In this document: positions 62,982 through 64,000 of the stretch, one piece after another
How the letters are laid out: the number at the start of each line of letters is the position of its first letter
Numbering within the stretch: the stretch's first letter is position 1
From: Rachycentron canadum
Taxonomy: Eukaryota > Chordata > Actinopteri > Carangiformes > Rachycentridae
Assembly: GCA_038496675.1 (NCBI GenBank)
Contig: CM076654.1
Coordinates: 13,609,981-13,673,980, forward strand
Length of the DNA: 64,000 bases
Direction: 5' to 3'
Program-made: the position numbers and the translations under genes
Notes under the pieces: generated by a model
Database searches by the model: none
The model's input: only the letters and a program-made list of their open reading frames with translations
Told to the model about the DNA's origin: nothing

Positions 62982-63991
62982 CTAGATGTGTGTAGAAGCT
63001 CTTGTGTCCATAGAGCTGGTCCTGGACAGGTATCGACTGGTGGTGCGGCCTTCCTCTCCCATCGCATTCTCCATCTTTGAGAGCACAGAGCTCCTGAACT
63101 TCTGCTTGAAGTCGTTACCCATGAAAACATACAGCACTGGGTTGAGGAAGCTGTTTGCTGCTGCCATAGAGGTCCCTAATTTGAGTCCAGTGATTAAAAT
63201 ATCATAGTTGTAGCTTTGGTGGTTCAGCTCAAGCAGGATAAAGATGTGGTAGGGTAGCCAGCAGAAGAAGAAAGCGGCGACTAATGCAGTCATCACTTTG
63301 AAAGGTTTTGTGGACTTGGTCATCCTGTTGGTGCGAAGTTTGAGGATGATAACAGTGTAGCAAACAATGATGATGATGAATGGGACAACAAATCCTACAA
63401 GGAACCGGCTCACTACAACCATCGTGTGACTGTTTGGGTTCAATGTGTAATTGTTGAAGCAAACAATCCTGCCCAAGTGCCTGCTAACATCCCGAAAGAT
63501 CACTGAGGGAAGACTCACAGCAATTGCAAGGAACCAGGCCAGGACAACAACAATGGATGCTTTTTTAACAGTGCGCTGGTTCTGTGCCCAAACTGGAAAC
63601 ATAACAGAGATACAGCGGTCGGCACTGATGATGACCAGGAGGAAGATGCTGCTGAACATGTTGACGAACATAATGGAGGTGGTGAACTTGCACATGAAGA
63701 GACCAAAGATCCACTCTTCCATCACCATGTTGGTGATACTAAATGGGAAGAAGGTGCAGAAGACAAAGTCAGAGATGGCAAGGCTCAGGTACCAGGTGGT
63801 GTTGACCGTCCTCTTCATCTTGAAGCCAGAAATCCAGATGACCAGGGCATTCCCGAAGAAGCCCAGCAGAAAAATGATCACACTGACCACCAACAAAGTC
63901 ACACACAAGATCTCATTTAAACACATCGATTTGTGCTGGAAAACAAGTTGCTCATTTGAAGTGACAATATCATAATTACTGTAGTTATAGT
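62982..63991 (-). CDS. cmklr1: Chemerin receptor-like GPCR (chemokine-like receptor 1), main coding exon; first exon off the window
   Basis: Class A seven-helix receptor. In mammals CMKLR1 binds chemerin, couples mainly to Gi and guides leukocytes and adipose signalling. From the first internal Met (codon at 63926) there are 314 residues. Marks in that numbering: TM1 GN (25-26), TM2 LAISD (49-53), disulfide Cys79 and Cys156, DRC at 103-105 (DRC in place of DRY, as in CMKLR1), CWLPYH (222-227), NPVLY (262-266) and a Ser/Thr-rich tail ending ASTHI. SVIFRDVSRHLGRIVCFNNY in ECL2 resembles the human receptor. The frame stays open upstream of that Met for 21 more codons (YNYSNYD, sequon NYS) to an acceptor TTTTCAG read on the minus strand (AG at 63993-63992). 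The true start is therefore likely on an exon past position 64000. The related receptor GPR1/CMKLR2 is the main alternative; position beside wscd2 favours cmklr1. Confidence 0.9.
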
Positions 63992-64000
63992 CTGAAAATA
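63992..64000 (-). other. cmklr1: Probable splice acceptor of the cmklr1 coding exon
   Basis: Minus-strand reading TATTTTCAG followed by ACTATAAC. It fits an exon that begins with two bases completing a codon, but only nine bases of the preceding sequence are visible. Confidence 0.5.

Noticed and set aside
63451..63975. Plus-strand open frame of 174 codons
   Set aside because: Antisense shadow of the cmklr1 coding exon.

Overview
The window looks like nuclear DNA from a ray-finned fish, most likely a percomorph teleost. Three genes have vertebrate intron/exon structure, and about 95% of the sequence is AT-rich intron and intergenic DNA. The interspersed repeats are of fish type: a decayed L2-like LINE, a decayed Tc1/mariner element and several short families, with long CA/TA microsatellites. 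The species cannot be named from the sequence alone.

Layout. (1) About 4.3-10.06 kb, + strand: the last 11 coding exons of an SLC6-family sodium/chloride-coupled transporter, from TM3 to the stop codon. The exons for the N-terminus and TM1-TM2 are not visible in the 4.3 kb before them. A 3' UTR may run to a polyA signal near 12.88 kb. (2) About 12.9-25.5 kb: intergenic DNA with no convincing gene; it holds the LINE fragment. (3) About 25.56-26.23 kb: a GC/CpG-rich block with an exact TATAAA, an initiator match and two good splice donors. I read it as the promoter and non-coding first exon of wscd2. (4) 45.06-58.91 kb, + strand: all eight coding exons of wscd2, a type II membrane protein with two WSC domains and a sulfotransferase domain (568 residues, all junctions in phase). 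An intron of about 19 kb separates it from the proposed promoter. (5) 58.9-62.98 kb: the wscd2 3' UTR and the short convergent gap. (6) 62,982-63,991, - strand: the main coding exon of a chemerin-receptor-type GPCR (cmklr1); its first exon lies beyond the right edge.

wscd2 and cmklr1 lie tail to tail, the arrangement I recall for human WSCD2 and CMKLR1 on chromosome 12q23. This supports orthology of both genes. The three proteins have unrelated jobs (solute uptake, Golgi sulfation, peptide signalling), and nothing suggests they act as a unit.

I found no clear new biological system. The best leads are a Phe-to-Asn change at the extracellular-gate position of the SLC6 transporter, the remote TATA/CpG promoter, the decayed transposons and a few strong palindromes. 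Exon boundaries were set by hand from splice consensus, reading phase and family knowledge.
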